From contig DAOUAE010000009.1 of the NCBI GenBank assembly GCA_034433795.1, positions 1-54,598 of the forward strand: a stretch of DNA of 54,598 bases, given 5' to 3'. Shown here piece after piece: positions 48,586 through 54,598 of this stretch. Numbering within the stretch: position 1 is the stretch's first letter; each line of letters begins with the position of its first letter. The notes under the pieces are model-generated. The model worked only from the letters and a program-made list of their open reading frames with translations. It did no database searches and had not been told where the DNA came from. Origin of the DNA: DAOUAE01 sp034433795. GTDB taxonomy: Bacteria; Chloroflexota; UBA6077; FW602-bin22; DAOUAE01. The position numbers were made by a program, and so were the translations under genes.

Positions 48586-49161
48586 TCAAACAGCCGGCCG
48601 GCGCTCACGGGCGATGGCGAAGCCCTCGAGGACACCGGTGGCGGCCAGGGCATCACCCAGCAGCTTGGCCCCCAGCCCGGCCAGCACCCCGCCGCCGAGC
48701 GTGCGCAGGGCGAAGTAGAGAGCCACCGCCCCCAGACCGAACCGACCATAGCCCTGGACCCAGTAGACATAGGTCACGAAGAAGACCGCTGCCCCGGAGC
48801 AGCCGGCCAGGAAGAGCACCAGCGTATTCCAGACACGGTAGCGGGTCAGGAAGAAGACCAGTTCGCTGCCCGCCCCCTCGATGAGGGCCGCCAGGAGCAC
48901 GATGGCCCCGAAGGGGGTCAGGGGCAGTTCGACCAGGGCGGCGACGAACTCGCCGATGATCGCCGCTCCTGGCTTGCGGATAATGTAGGGCACCAGCACC
49001 CCGCCGATGATCCAGAATCCGCCCAGGAACTCCCGGGCCGGCTGGCCGAAGAGAGCCTGGGCCCAGTACCAGAGCCAGGTCCAGCCCACCCAGACCAGCC
49101 CAACTGCCACCGCCAGGGCGGCCGCCACCACGATATCGCGCGTCGTCCAGCGCTCGTTCAC
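48586..49161 (-). CDS. ykoE: ECF transporter substrate-binding component YkoE-like
   Basis: A 191-residue membrane S component with about six helices. TTRDIVVAAALAVAVGLVWVGWTWLW, FLGGFWIIGGVLVPYIIRKPGAAIIGEFVAALVELPL and LIEGAGSELVF match the YkoE family, which binds HMP or thiamine. The start overlaps the upstream TenA-like stop by 4 bp. Together with YkoD and YkoC it forms the importer. Confidence 0.88.
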   Translation of the reverse strand: MNERWTTRDIVVAAALAVAVGLVWVGWTWLWYWAQALFGQPAREFLGGFWIIGGVLVPYIIRKPGAAIIGEFVAALVELPLTPFGAIVLLAALIEGAGSELVFFLTRYRVWNTLVLFLAGCSGAAVFFVTYVYWVQGYGRFGLGAVALYFALRTLGGGVLAGLGAKLLGDALAATGVLEGFAIARERRPAV

Positions 49162-49850
49162 AGCGTATCCCCCTCTCCAGGCAGCAGGCGCGCCGCCTGC
49201 GCCAGTGTATCCCAGAACAACTGCTGATAGGCCATCGTCAGGCGGGCCGCTCGACGAATGAGAGCCGGATCCTCTCCCCGGTTCAGCCCCGCCTGGACCA
49301 CCTCCAGCGCCCGCCCCTCGAACTCGGCTGGCGGGGTGGCCCCGAGATCGAAGAAAGCCACCGTGTCGGCCGAGAGCCCGTAGCGTTCGACCAGGGCCCG
49401 ACTGAGCCGAGCGCAGAGAGCGCTCCAGACCGGCGTGATCACCACCTCGGCGGCCGCCACGGCGGCCGCCGTCCCGTAGAGGGCCAGCCAGGCAAAGTAC
49501 GCCACCCCCGCCTGTGCCCCCGGCAGCGGCTCGTGGTGACGCAGATCGTCCTCGCGCTGGCCCAGCCCCAGGGCCAGCACCAGCAGCGCCTCGAAGGCGG
49601 CGTGCTCCCGCTGGATCTGGGTCAGGAAGAACTCCCGCGCCGGCGGCCGCTCGCCCCAGTGAGCGGCCATCAGAGCCAGGCTCCGGAGACGGCTGCTGGT
49701 GCTGGCGTACTGCTCCCCCGCCAGGCGGGCCAGCTCCTCGAGCGGCAGCCGCCCCTCCTCAATGGCCTGCACATACGGGTGACCGGCAAGATACTCTTCG
49801 ACCGGACGCAGCGCGTGCCGGAGATCGGCGATCAGGCTGGTGGCGTCCAT
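49158..49850 (-). CDS. TenA/PqqC-fold protein, first gene of the TPP operon
   Basis: A 230-residue all-helical protein of the heme-oxygenase-like fold, distantly related to TenA: HPYVQAIEEGRLPLEELARLAGEQY, then QREHAAFEAL and FFDLGATP. It lacks the P-C-x-x-x-Y catalytic Cys segment of the TenA two genes downstream, so it is not a simple duplicate. It may act on another thiamine breakdown product or bind metal, as other members do. The frame is open far upstream, but the ATG at 49850, with GGGAGGGAG in front, begins the fold. Confidence 0.72.
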   Translation of the reverse strand: MDATSLIADLRHALRPVEEYLAGHPYVQAIEEGRLPLEELARLAGEQYASTSSRLRSLALMAAHWGERPPAREFFLTQIQREHAAFEALLVLALGLGQREDDLRHHEPLPGAQAGVAYFAWLALYGTAAAVAAAEVVITPVWSALCARLSRALVERYGLSADTVAFFDLGATPPAEFEGRALEVVQAGLNRGEDPALIRRAARLTMAYQQLFWDTLAQAARLLPGEGDTL

Positions 49851-49966
49851 CGACAGTCTCCCTCCCCGCTGCCGGGTGCCCGGTCGGCCACCGCGCGGCC
49901 GGCGCACCCGGACCAGGGAGAGGGTACAGCACGAACGGCACCAGCACGGGGGAACCGGCCACCTTC

Positions 49967-50003
49967 CCTGCGAACGTGAGGGAAAAGACACCCCCTTCGC
50001 AGG
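49967..50003 (-). other. Structured leader segment after the TPP terminator
   Basis: Within 274 nt of leader that encode nothing recognisable (49851-50124), CCTGCGAA (minus 50003-49996) pairs perfectly with TTCGCAGG (49974-49967), with a further weak inner pairing. Purpose unknown. Confidence 0.4.
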
Positions 50004-50124
50004 CCCGCACCGATGAGCCGTAAAGCCCTCCTGGTGGCTGTCAGGCGGGGTGCACAGGAGACGGGGGCCTCGCGCCGGCGCCCGGCCGCTCACCCGCCGG
50101 ATCAGGGCCGGCGACGGGGCAGTG

Positions 50125-50148
50125 AAAAAGGCCACCAGCGCGGTGGCC
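50125..50148 (-). terminator. TPP-riboswitch-controlled terminator
   Basis: Minus strand: GGCCACC-gcgct-GGTGGCC (50148-50130) then five T (50129-50125), about 20 nt downstream of the TPP aptamer. It would end transcription when TPP is bound. Confidence 0.85.
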
Positions 50149-50167
50149 TGTGGGTAGACTCTTGCCA

Positions 50168-50280
50168 TCAGCGCTCCCTTCGCTGGTATGACCCAGATCA
50201 GGTTCGAACGGTCGGCGGCGGGATACGGCCGCCCTCTCAGCCCGGCTCCCCCGGACTCCCGCGCGGGCACCTCGGCACGC
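50168..50280 (-). promoter_or_regulatory. TPP (THI-box) riboswitch
   Basis: Minus strand. Conserved blocks: CGAGGTGCCC at the 5' side, GGGCTGAGAGGG, CGAACCTGATCTGGGTCATA and CCAGCGAAGGGA, closed by a P1 of GCGTGCC with GGGAGCGC. The order and sequence are those of thiamine pyrophosphate aptamers, with a larger P3 arm. Upstream, GGGCACCT can pair with AGGTGCCC of the aptamer, a possible competing hairpin. It controls the TenA/YkoEDC salvage operon. Confidence 0.95.
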
Positions 50281-50315
50281 CTAGGTGCCCAATCCATATG
50301 CACTTGTCGCCCATA

Positions 50316-50344
50316 AAAGTAGCAGAAACCCCTCTCCCTGTCAA
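50316..50344 (-). promoter_or_regulatory. Promoter of the thiamine salvage operon
   Basis: Minus strand: TTGACA (50339-50344), 17 bp, TACTTT (50316-50321) with TGC before it. The predicted start is about 30 nt before the TPP aptamer. Confidence 0.7.
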
Positions 50345-50351
50345 GAGAGGC

Positions 50352-50385
50352 GGCGAGCCCAGGGAGACAGTCTGCCGGGCTCGCC
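50352..50385 (-). terminator. Hairpin at the end of the debranching-enzyme operon
   Basis: GGCGAGCCC (50352-50360) pairs with GGGCTCGCC (50377-50385), touching the stop codon of the 156-residue gene. No T-run follows directly, so termination strength is uncertain. Confidence 0.45.
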
Positions 50386-50855
50386 TAACGGCCCGCCGGG
50401 ATATAGATCAGCCCCAGCAGGGCCCCGAAGAGCAGATGGAGGCCCAGGCTGAAGAGAGCCGGACGGGCCGACCCGCTCAGTCGGCCAAAGACCCCCATGC
50501 CCAGCATCGGCATTGCCACCAGCATCGCCAGCCCCAGCCAGACCAGCACCCCAAAGAGCAGACCGCCCAGCACATCGCCCCAGACCGTCCGGGTCGGGAT
50601 CCCCAGCCAGGGCAGCCCCGGCCAGACCCAGGCGGCGTAGGCCAGCCCCAACAGCGCGCTGTCCAGCAGATGAAAGATCAGCCCCACCACCCACCAGCCC
50701 GGCTTCTCGCCGCCGATGTACTGCAGGCCAGTGTGACCGAAATCCAGCCGCATCAGCCCGAAGACCGCCTCGACCCAGTAGGTCGCCAGCGCCATTACGT
50801 AGCCGGCCACCACCCCGGCCAGGACCGCCAGCCAGAACTCGACCCCCGCCCACAT
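50385..50855 (-). CDS. Hypothetical 156-residue membrane protein
   Basis: A protein with about four hydrophobic segments: residues 6-28, 54-75, 92-118 and 130-153. A polar loop HTGLQYIGGEKPGWW lies between the first two. No family is recognised. The ATG immediately follows the stop of the glucosidase gene with no gap, so the two are translationally coupled. Confidence 0.6.
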   Translation of the reverse strand: MWAGVEFWLAVLAGVVAGYVMALATYWVEAVFGLMRLDFGHTGLQYIGGEKPGWWVVGLIFHLLDSALLGLAYAAWVWPGLPWLGIPTRTVWGDVLGGLLFGVLVWLGLAMLVAMPMLGMGVFGRLSGSARPALFSLGLHLLFGALLGLIYIPAGR

Positions 50856-52958
50856 CTAGCCCCCCTCCAGCGGGTCCCAGGACTGGTCCGGCGGCCGCTG
50901 CTCCAGCCAGACATCGCCGGCGACCTCGACCCGGCTGGCCAGGCCCTCACCGACGGCCGACAGCCGCACCGTCCGGCCGAAGAGCGCCAGCCCCTCAAGA
51001 GTGAAGGCCGGCAGCCAGGCCGGCAGGGTGGGGGCGACCACCAGCGTCTGCCGCGCAGGGTCGGGCTCCAGCCCCAGGATCACCCGCAGCAAGAGGAGAA
51101 TGCTCCCCGCCGCCCAGGCCTGGGGACGGTTGGCCTCGACATAGGGCACCGGTATCGCCCCCGGCTCCCGGGCCACGCCGGCGAAGAGCTCGGGCAGGGA
51201 GAACCGCTCGTAACACCAGGCGACGTCGAAGATCCCCTCCACGATCTGGAGGGCCTCGCGCCAGTATCCGTAGCGCTTGAGCCCCAGCGCGATGAGCGCG
51301 TTCTCGTGCGGCCAGACCGATCCCCGATGGTAGGAGACCGGCGAGTAGGCCGGATGCTGGCAGCTGAGGGTGCGCAGACCCCAGCCCGAGAAGAGGTCAG
51401 GCGCCAGCAGCCGGCGCGCCAGACGCGCCGCCCGCGCCGGCGGCACGATCCCCGACCAGAGCAGATGGCCGGCGTTGGAGACCACACTGGCGATCGGCCG
51501 CTTCTGAGCGTCGAGTCCGAAGGCGTAGGTCTCCTCGTCGGGCAGCCAGAAATGCTCGTTGACGTGCTCAGCCAGCGCCCGCGCCCGCTGCCGGTAGTCG
51601 TGGGCCTCGGCCGGCCGGCCGAGGAGATCGGCGATCTGGGCCAGCCGGCGCAGGGCGTCGTAGTAGTAGCCCTGAACCTCACAGAGGGCAATAGGGGGGT
51701 CCACCGGTCGACCGTCAGGATAGACCACCCCATCGCCGCTATCCTTCCAGCCCTGGTGGCGGTAGCCGCGGGGTGAGCGTGTCTGGTACTCGACCAGGCC
51801 ATCGCCGTCGCGGTCGCCGTACTGCCGGGCCCAGGCCAGGCAGGCCGCCGCAGTCGGGTAGAAGCGCTCCAGCAGCGCGCGGTCGCCGGTGAAACGATAG
51901 GCCTCGTGGAGGAGGATCACGTACAGGAAAGGGGCGTCCACCGTGCCGTAGTACAGCGGCCGGTGGGGAATCCGTCCCAGGGTCGCCAGCTCACCCCGGC
52001 GCAGCTCGTGGGGGATCCGGCCGGGCTCCTCATCGGTCCAGTCGTCAACCCGGCGACCCTGCAGCGCGGCCAGGTGGGTCAGGACCGCCCGGGCGATCCG
52101 CGGGTCCAGCGTCAGACACTGGTAGGCGGTGATCAGGGCGTCGCGGCCGAAGAGGGTGGCGTACCAGGGGATCCCGGCGGAGGGGATCCACCCTTCGGGC
52201 CCCTCGATCAGGCGCAGCGACACAAGATCGGCGACGGCCTGCCGGTAGCAGGCGGCGACCGGCTGGACCGGGGTCTCCAGTCGGGTGCCAGAGGCCACGC
52301 CGGGCGACGAGAAGACCGCCCGGGGAGCTGGACGCTCGCTGGCGACGGTCAACGCCGTTGCGCAGCGCCAGACCGCGCCCGGCGTCAGGTCCAGCCGGAA
52401 GAGGAGGGTGCCCAGACCGTGGATCGGCCGGGTCGGGCACTCCTGGATCCGGTAGCAGACCCGCCGCTCGAAGGGGCCTCTGCGATAATGCAGGTGGAGG
52501 GTGGCCGTCTCCGGCTCCCAGCGGACCTGAGCCAGCCGTGGCGGGATGCGCTCCAGCCCCCGGACCTCGAAGATATCGGCGAAATCGCTGTCAAGCGTCA
52601 GGACCAGTGTCAGAGCCCGCGGATGGCCGCTGTGGTTGACGATGCGGAGCTCCTCACGGAGCTCCTCGGCGATCTCCCGATGGACCGTCAGCAGCAGACT
52701 GTTCTCCGGGATCGGGCGGGCCGGCGTGCCCAGACGTGGGTTGGTGTAGGTGAGGAGCAGCGTCGTCGCCGACGGCTGGTCGGCGCCCAGAAAGCGTGGC
52801 GACTGCCCGCCCAGCGTCAGCCGGTAGAGGGAGAGGCAGCGGGTATCCTGGACGAAGAGGCCGGTTCGCCCCTCGCCGATCCAGCCGTGCGGGTCGGTCA
52901 CCATCACCGTGTCGCGGTCGTAGATCACCCGGTACCGCGGTGTCAGGAGCAGCGGCAT
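50856..52958 (-). CDS. Amylo-alpha-1,6-glucosidase / glycogen-debranching-type enzyme
   Basis: A 700-residue protein with an N-terminal beta-sandwich (about 1-230; VMVTDPHGWIGEGRTGLFVQDTRCLS is its hallmark) and a C-terminal (alpha/alpha)6 barrel of the GH63/GH133-like clan. The barrel shows WYATLFGRDALITAYQ, YYGTVDAPFLYVILLHEAY, GWKDSGDGV and SYHRGSVWPHENALIALGLKRYG with the catalytic acids. It would release alpha-1,6-linked glucose from glycogen or a related glucan. The ATG at 52958 begins the domain; the frame upstream is low-complexity. Confidence 0.82.
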   Translation of the reverse strand: MPLLLTPRYRVIYDRDTVMVTDPHGWIGEGRTGLFVQDTRCLSLYRLTLGGQSPRFLGADQPSATTLLLTYTNPRLGTPARPIPENSLLLTVHREIAEELREELRIVNHSGHPRALTLVLTLDSDFADIFEVRGLERIPPRLAQVRWEPETATLHLHYRRGPFERRVCYRIQECPTRPIHGLGTLLFRLDLTPGAVWRCATALTVASERPAPRAVFSSPGVASGTRLETPVQPVAACYRQAVADLVSLRLIEGPEGWIPSAGIPWYATLFGRDALITAYQCLTLDPRIARAVLTHLAALQGRRVDDWTDEEPGRIPHELRRGELATLGRIPHRPLYYGTVDAPFLYVILLHEAYRFTGDRALLERFYPTAAACLAWARQYGDRDGDGLVEYQTRSPRGYRHQGWKDSGDGVVYPDGRPVDPPIALCEVQGYYYDALRRLAQIADLLGRPAEAHDYRQRARALAEHVNEHFWLPDEETYAFGLDAQKRPIASVVSNAGHLLWSGIVPPARAARLARRLLAPDLFSGWGLRTLSCQHPAYSPVSYHRGSVWPHENALIALGLKRYGYWREALQIVEGIFDVAWCYERFSLPELFAGVAREPGAIPVPYVEANRPQAWAAGSILLLLRVILGLEPDPARQTLVVAPTLPAWLPAFTLEGLALFGRTVRLSAVGEGLASRVEVAGDVWLEQRPPDQSWDPLEGG

Positions 52959-53133
52959 CGCTCGCCTTCGTCCGCCTCCAGGCCAGCCCCTGTCGCCGGA
53001 TCGGCGCACCCCCCCACTGTCAGCCAGCCGACAGCACCATCGCCGAGGGCGTTCGATTTTTTCCGCGGGTGGTGTTCACCGCTGCAAGATCAGGGCCCGG
53101 GGACCGGCGGGGGGGGGCGCGGCCAGCCCGCTT

Positions 53134-53162
53134 TTGACGCCCGGCTGGCCCTGTGGTATCAT
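53134..53162 (+). promoter_or_regulatory. Promoter of the TauE/SafE gene pair
   Basis: TTGACG (53134-53139), 17 bp, TATCAT (53157-53162), 45 bp before the first ATG. Confidence 0.6.
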
Positions 53163-53206
53163 CGGCGGTGGCCGGCACCACGAATCGCCGCCATGGAGAG
53201 GAGCAG

Positions 53207-53596
53207 ATGCGCCTCAGCGTTCCCGTTTCGGCCCCGCGCACCTCGGTCTGGTGGACCGGGCTGCTCATCGGGGTGGCGACTGGCGTCTTCTCCGGTCTGC
53301 TGGGCATCGGTGGCGCGGCCATCCTCATCCCCGGCATGGTCGAACTGCTGGGGCTGAGCCAGCATCGGGCCCATGGCACCTCGCTCCTGGTGATGATCCC
53401 GACCACCGCCCTGAGCGCGGTGGTCTACGCCCTCCATCATCCTCTGGAATGGCGGCTGGTGATCCTGTTCTCGATCGCCAGCATGATCGGGGCGGTCATC
53501 GGCGCCCGATTGATGGTGCGTGTCCCGGCGCCGACCCTCAAGCGGCTCTTCGGCCTCTTTCTCCTGCTCGTCGCGCTGCGTATGTTGATTGGCTAA
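53207..53596 (+). CDS. Half-size TauE/SafE-family membrane protein 1
   Basis: A 129-residue protein with about four membrane helices. GVATGVFSGLLGIGGAAILIPGMVELLG is the TSUP/TauE-SafE repeat motif. Usual family members have ~250 residues with two such repeats; this has one. GGAGAGGAG precedes the ATG at 53207. It is followed after 10 bp by a second half-size gene, so the pair may assemble into one transporter of sulfite or other organic anions. Confidence 0.78.
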   Translation: MRLSVPVSAPRTSVWWTGLLIGVATGVFSGLLGIGGAAILIPGMVELLGLSQHRAHGTSLLVMIPTTALSAVVYALHHPLEWRLVILFSIASMIGAVIGARLMVRVPAPTLKRLFGLFLLLVALRMLIG

Positions 53597-53606
53597 GGAG
53601 ACCGCG

Positions 53607-54008
53607 ATGATCGACCTCCGCCTTGTCGGCGAGATCCTGCTGGGGCTGGTGGCCGGCCTGGCCAGCGGTCTTCTGGGGATCGGCGGCGGCCAGATCCTCA
53701 TTCCCGGCATGGTCTTTCTCTTCGGCTACGACCAGAAGGTGGCCCAGGGAGTCTCCCTGGCTTTCATCGTGCCGACCGCTCTGGCCGGCGCCCTGACCCA
53801 CTGGCGCAAGGGGAACGTCGCCCCGCGCGTGGCCCTGGCCATTATTCCCGGCGCTCTGGTCGGCGGCTTCGTCGGGGCGATCCTGGCGCAGGGACTGGAC
53901 AGCACCACCCTCCGACGGCTCTTCGGTCTGTTCCTGCTGTATATGAGTCTACGGATGATCGCCCCGTCCTTCTGGACGCGCCTCTGGCACCGGCTCCGCC
54001 GGATCTGA
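53607..54008 (+). CDS. Half-size TauE/SafE-family membrane protein 2
   Basis: A 133-residue protein with about four helices. LVAGLASGLLGIGGGQILIPGMVFLFG repeats the TSUP motif of the preceding gene; it ends with the same RLFGLFLLYMSLRM-type helix as its partner's RLFGLFLLLVALRM. AAGGAG sits 6 bp before the ATG. Substrate unknown. Confidence 0.78.
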   Translation: MIDLRLVGEILLGLVAGLASGLLGIGGGQILIPGMVFLFGYDQKVAQGVSLAFIVPTALAGALTHWRKGNVAPRVALAIIPGALVGGFVGAILAQGLDSTTLRRLFGLFLLYMSLRMIAPSFWTRLWHRLRRI

Positions 54009-54351
54009 CCGCTCTTTCCGCGTCAAGAGTCCACCGCGAGGCTCGGCCTCGCCAGAACCATGTCCGCCGCTGGCCCGCGCCCGGTAGTTTCGTCGGGCGC
54101 GCCGGCCCGCACCGATGCCAGCGCTGGCCAACGGGCCCACGGATCTCCGGCCGGGAGTCCTCCGCCGATCACGGTCGCGCGAAAGGTCAGCCGCGAAGAG
54201 ACCCCGCTGAAGGGGAGAGACCCGAGATCTTCTCTTCCGCACCGGACCGTGCTACAGTGAAGGCCGACCGTCGACGAACGGCTACCCCGTCCAGCGAAGC
54301 CCTCCCGGGGCCGGACGGGATGCTACAGCAGCCTGCCAGAGGAGGTGCGTG
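54009..54351 (+). other. Non-coding stretch and leader before the sugar isomerase
   Basis: No gene is seen in these 343 bp. There is a hairpin GCGAGGC-tcg-GCCTCGC (54036-54052) that may end the TauE/SafE transcript, a -10-like TACAGT (54253-54258) with a weak TTCTCT 17 bp upstream, and, in the presumed 5' leader, CCCGTCC (54286-54292) pairing with GGACGGG (54313-54319). Confidence 0.4.
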
Positions 54352-54598
54352 ATGGGGATCCGGTTAGGGGTGCACAAGTGGACCTTTCCGGCGGCCAGTT
54401 GCCGGGAGGCGGCGCAGCTGGCCCGGGCCCTGGGCTTCCGCTATCTCGACCTGGGCAACGCTCCCGACCTCGACCCCCTGGTCATCGCCCAGGACCCGGA
54501 GCGGGCGGCTGAGCGCTTCCAGGCCATACGGGCCGAGACCGGCATCCAGTTTGTCGACTGCTTCCCCCAGTGGCCGGCCGACCCCTTCGCCACCACCC
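54352..54598 (+). CDS. Sugar phosphate isomerase/epimerase, N-terminal part
   Basis: The first 82 residues of a gene that runs off the right edge. MGIRLGVHKWTFPAASCREA and ALGFRYLDLGN are the first strand and helix of a xylose-isomerase-like / AP-endonuclease 2 TIM barrel; FVDCFPQWP follows. GAGGAGGT about 7 bp before the ATG supports the start. The metal-binding residues lie beyond the window, so only the family can be named. Confidence 0.68.
   Translation, partial: MGIRLGVHKWTFPAASCREAAQLARALGFRYLDLGNAPDLDPLVIAQDPERAAERFQAIRAETGIQFVDCFPQWPADPFATT

Noticed and set aside
1..54598. CRISPR arrays, insertion sequences, prophage or plasmid genes
   Set aside because: No direct-repeat arrays, transposase or integrase motifs, or terminal repeats were seen; gene density and base composition look even across the window.

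Overview
The window is GC-rich (roughly two thirds G+C by eye), densely packed, and has no mobile element or CRISPR array that I can see. Its regulatory signals are mostly clear -35/-10 pairs with 17-18 bp spacers, plus S-box, T-box and TPP leaders. A T-box in such GC-rich DNA, together with the protein families present (KimA-type K+ importer, PPi-type phosphofructokinase, YkoEDC thiamine-precursor transporter, serine-palmitoyltransferase-type lipid enzyme), suggests a Chloroflexota bacterium, perhaps a Thermomicrobia-like thermophile. This is inference from gene content only; no rRNA is present.

Layout. 1-5.7 kb: end of a GH29 fucosidase, then a minus-strand catabolic block (two Zn alcohol dehydrogenases, two paralogous amidohydrolases, a Rieske ferredoxin). 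5.9-10.6 kb: small membrane proteins, a TPR protein, a KimA-like K+ importer and a PRC-barrel-like protein. 10.6-16.3 kb: a five-gene plus-strand operon behind a strong promoter: serine-palmitoyltransferase homologue, GNAT-fold acyltransferase, GT28-type glycosyltransferase, NAD-dependent epimerase/reductase, then tgt. The first four look like a bacterial ceramide/glycoceramide (or other long-chain-base or diol lipid) pathway. 16.3-22.4 kb: sugar-acid and sugar genes (Gfo/Idh, sugar isomerase, enolase-superfamily dehydratase, ROK kinase, ribokinase) and two small unknown genes. 22.4-28.3 kb: dnaX-ebfC, DedA, rph, a NodB-type lipoprotein and a phosphofructokinase.

The most striking region is 28.3-30.8 kb. 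A minus-strand operon encodes a threonine-synthase-like PLP enzyme, a NIL-domain protein and a ThiS/MoaD-like protein ending in Gly-Gly. Its leader of about 525 nt carries a complete SAM-I (S-box) riboswitch with its own terminator, followed in series by a T-box with its own terminator. The T-box specifier reads AUG and its antiterminator bulge is UGGU, so it is predicted to sense uncharged tRNA-Met. Two serial methionine-sensing attenuators on a gene that would be called thrC argue that the operon makes homocysteine/methionine, plausibly with the ThiS-like protein as thiocarboxylate sulfur donor.

30.8-42.2 kb: P-type ATPase, tRNA-Glu, a lone molybdenum hydroxylase large subunit, two glycosyltransferases, a MerR-type metal regulator with a textbook 20-bp-spacer operator, a PIG-L deacetylase, an acyl-CoA synthetase and a NYN-domain protein. 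42.4-50.3 kb: argGH, and a TPP-riboswitch operon (TenA-like, YkoE, TenA, YkoD, YkoC and a 35-residue membrane protein). 50.4-54.6 kb: a glycogen-debranching-type glucosidase with a membrane protein, two half-size TauE/SafE proteins, and the start of a sugar isomerase. All functional calls come from reading motifs by eye; no database search was run.
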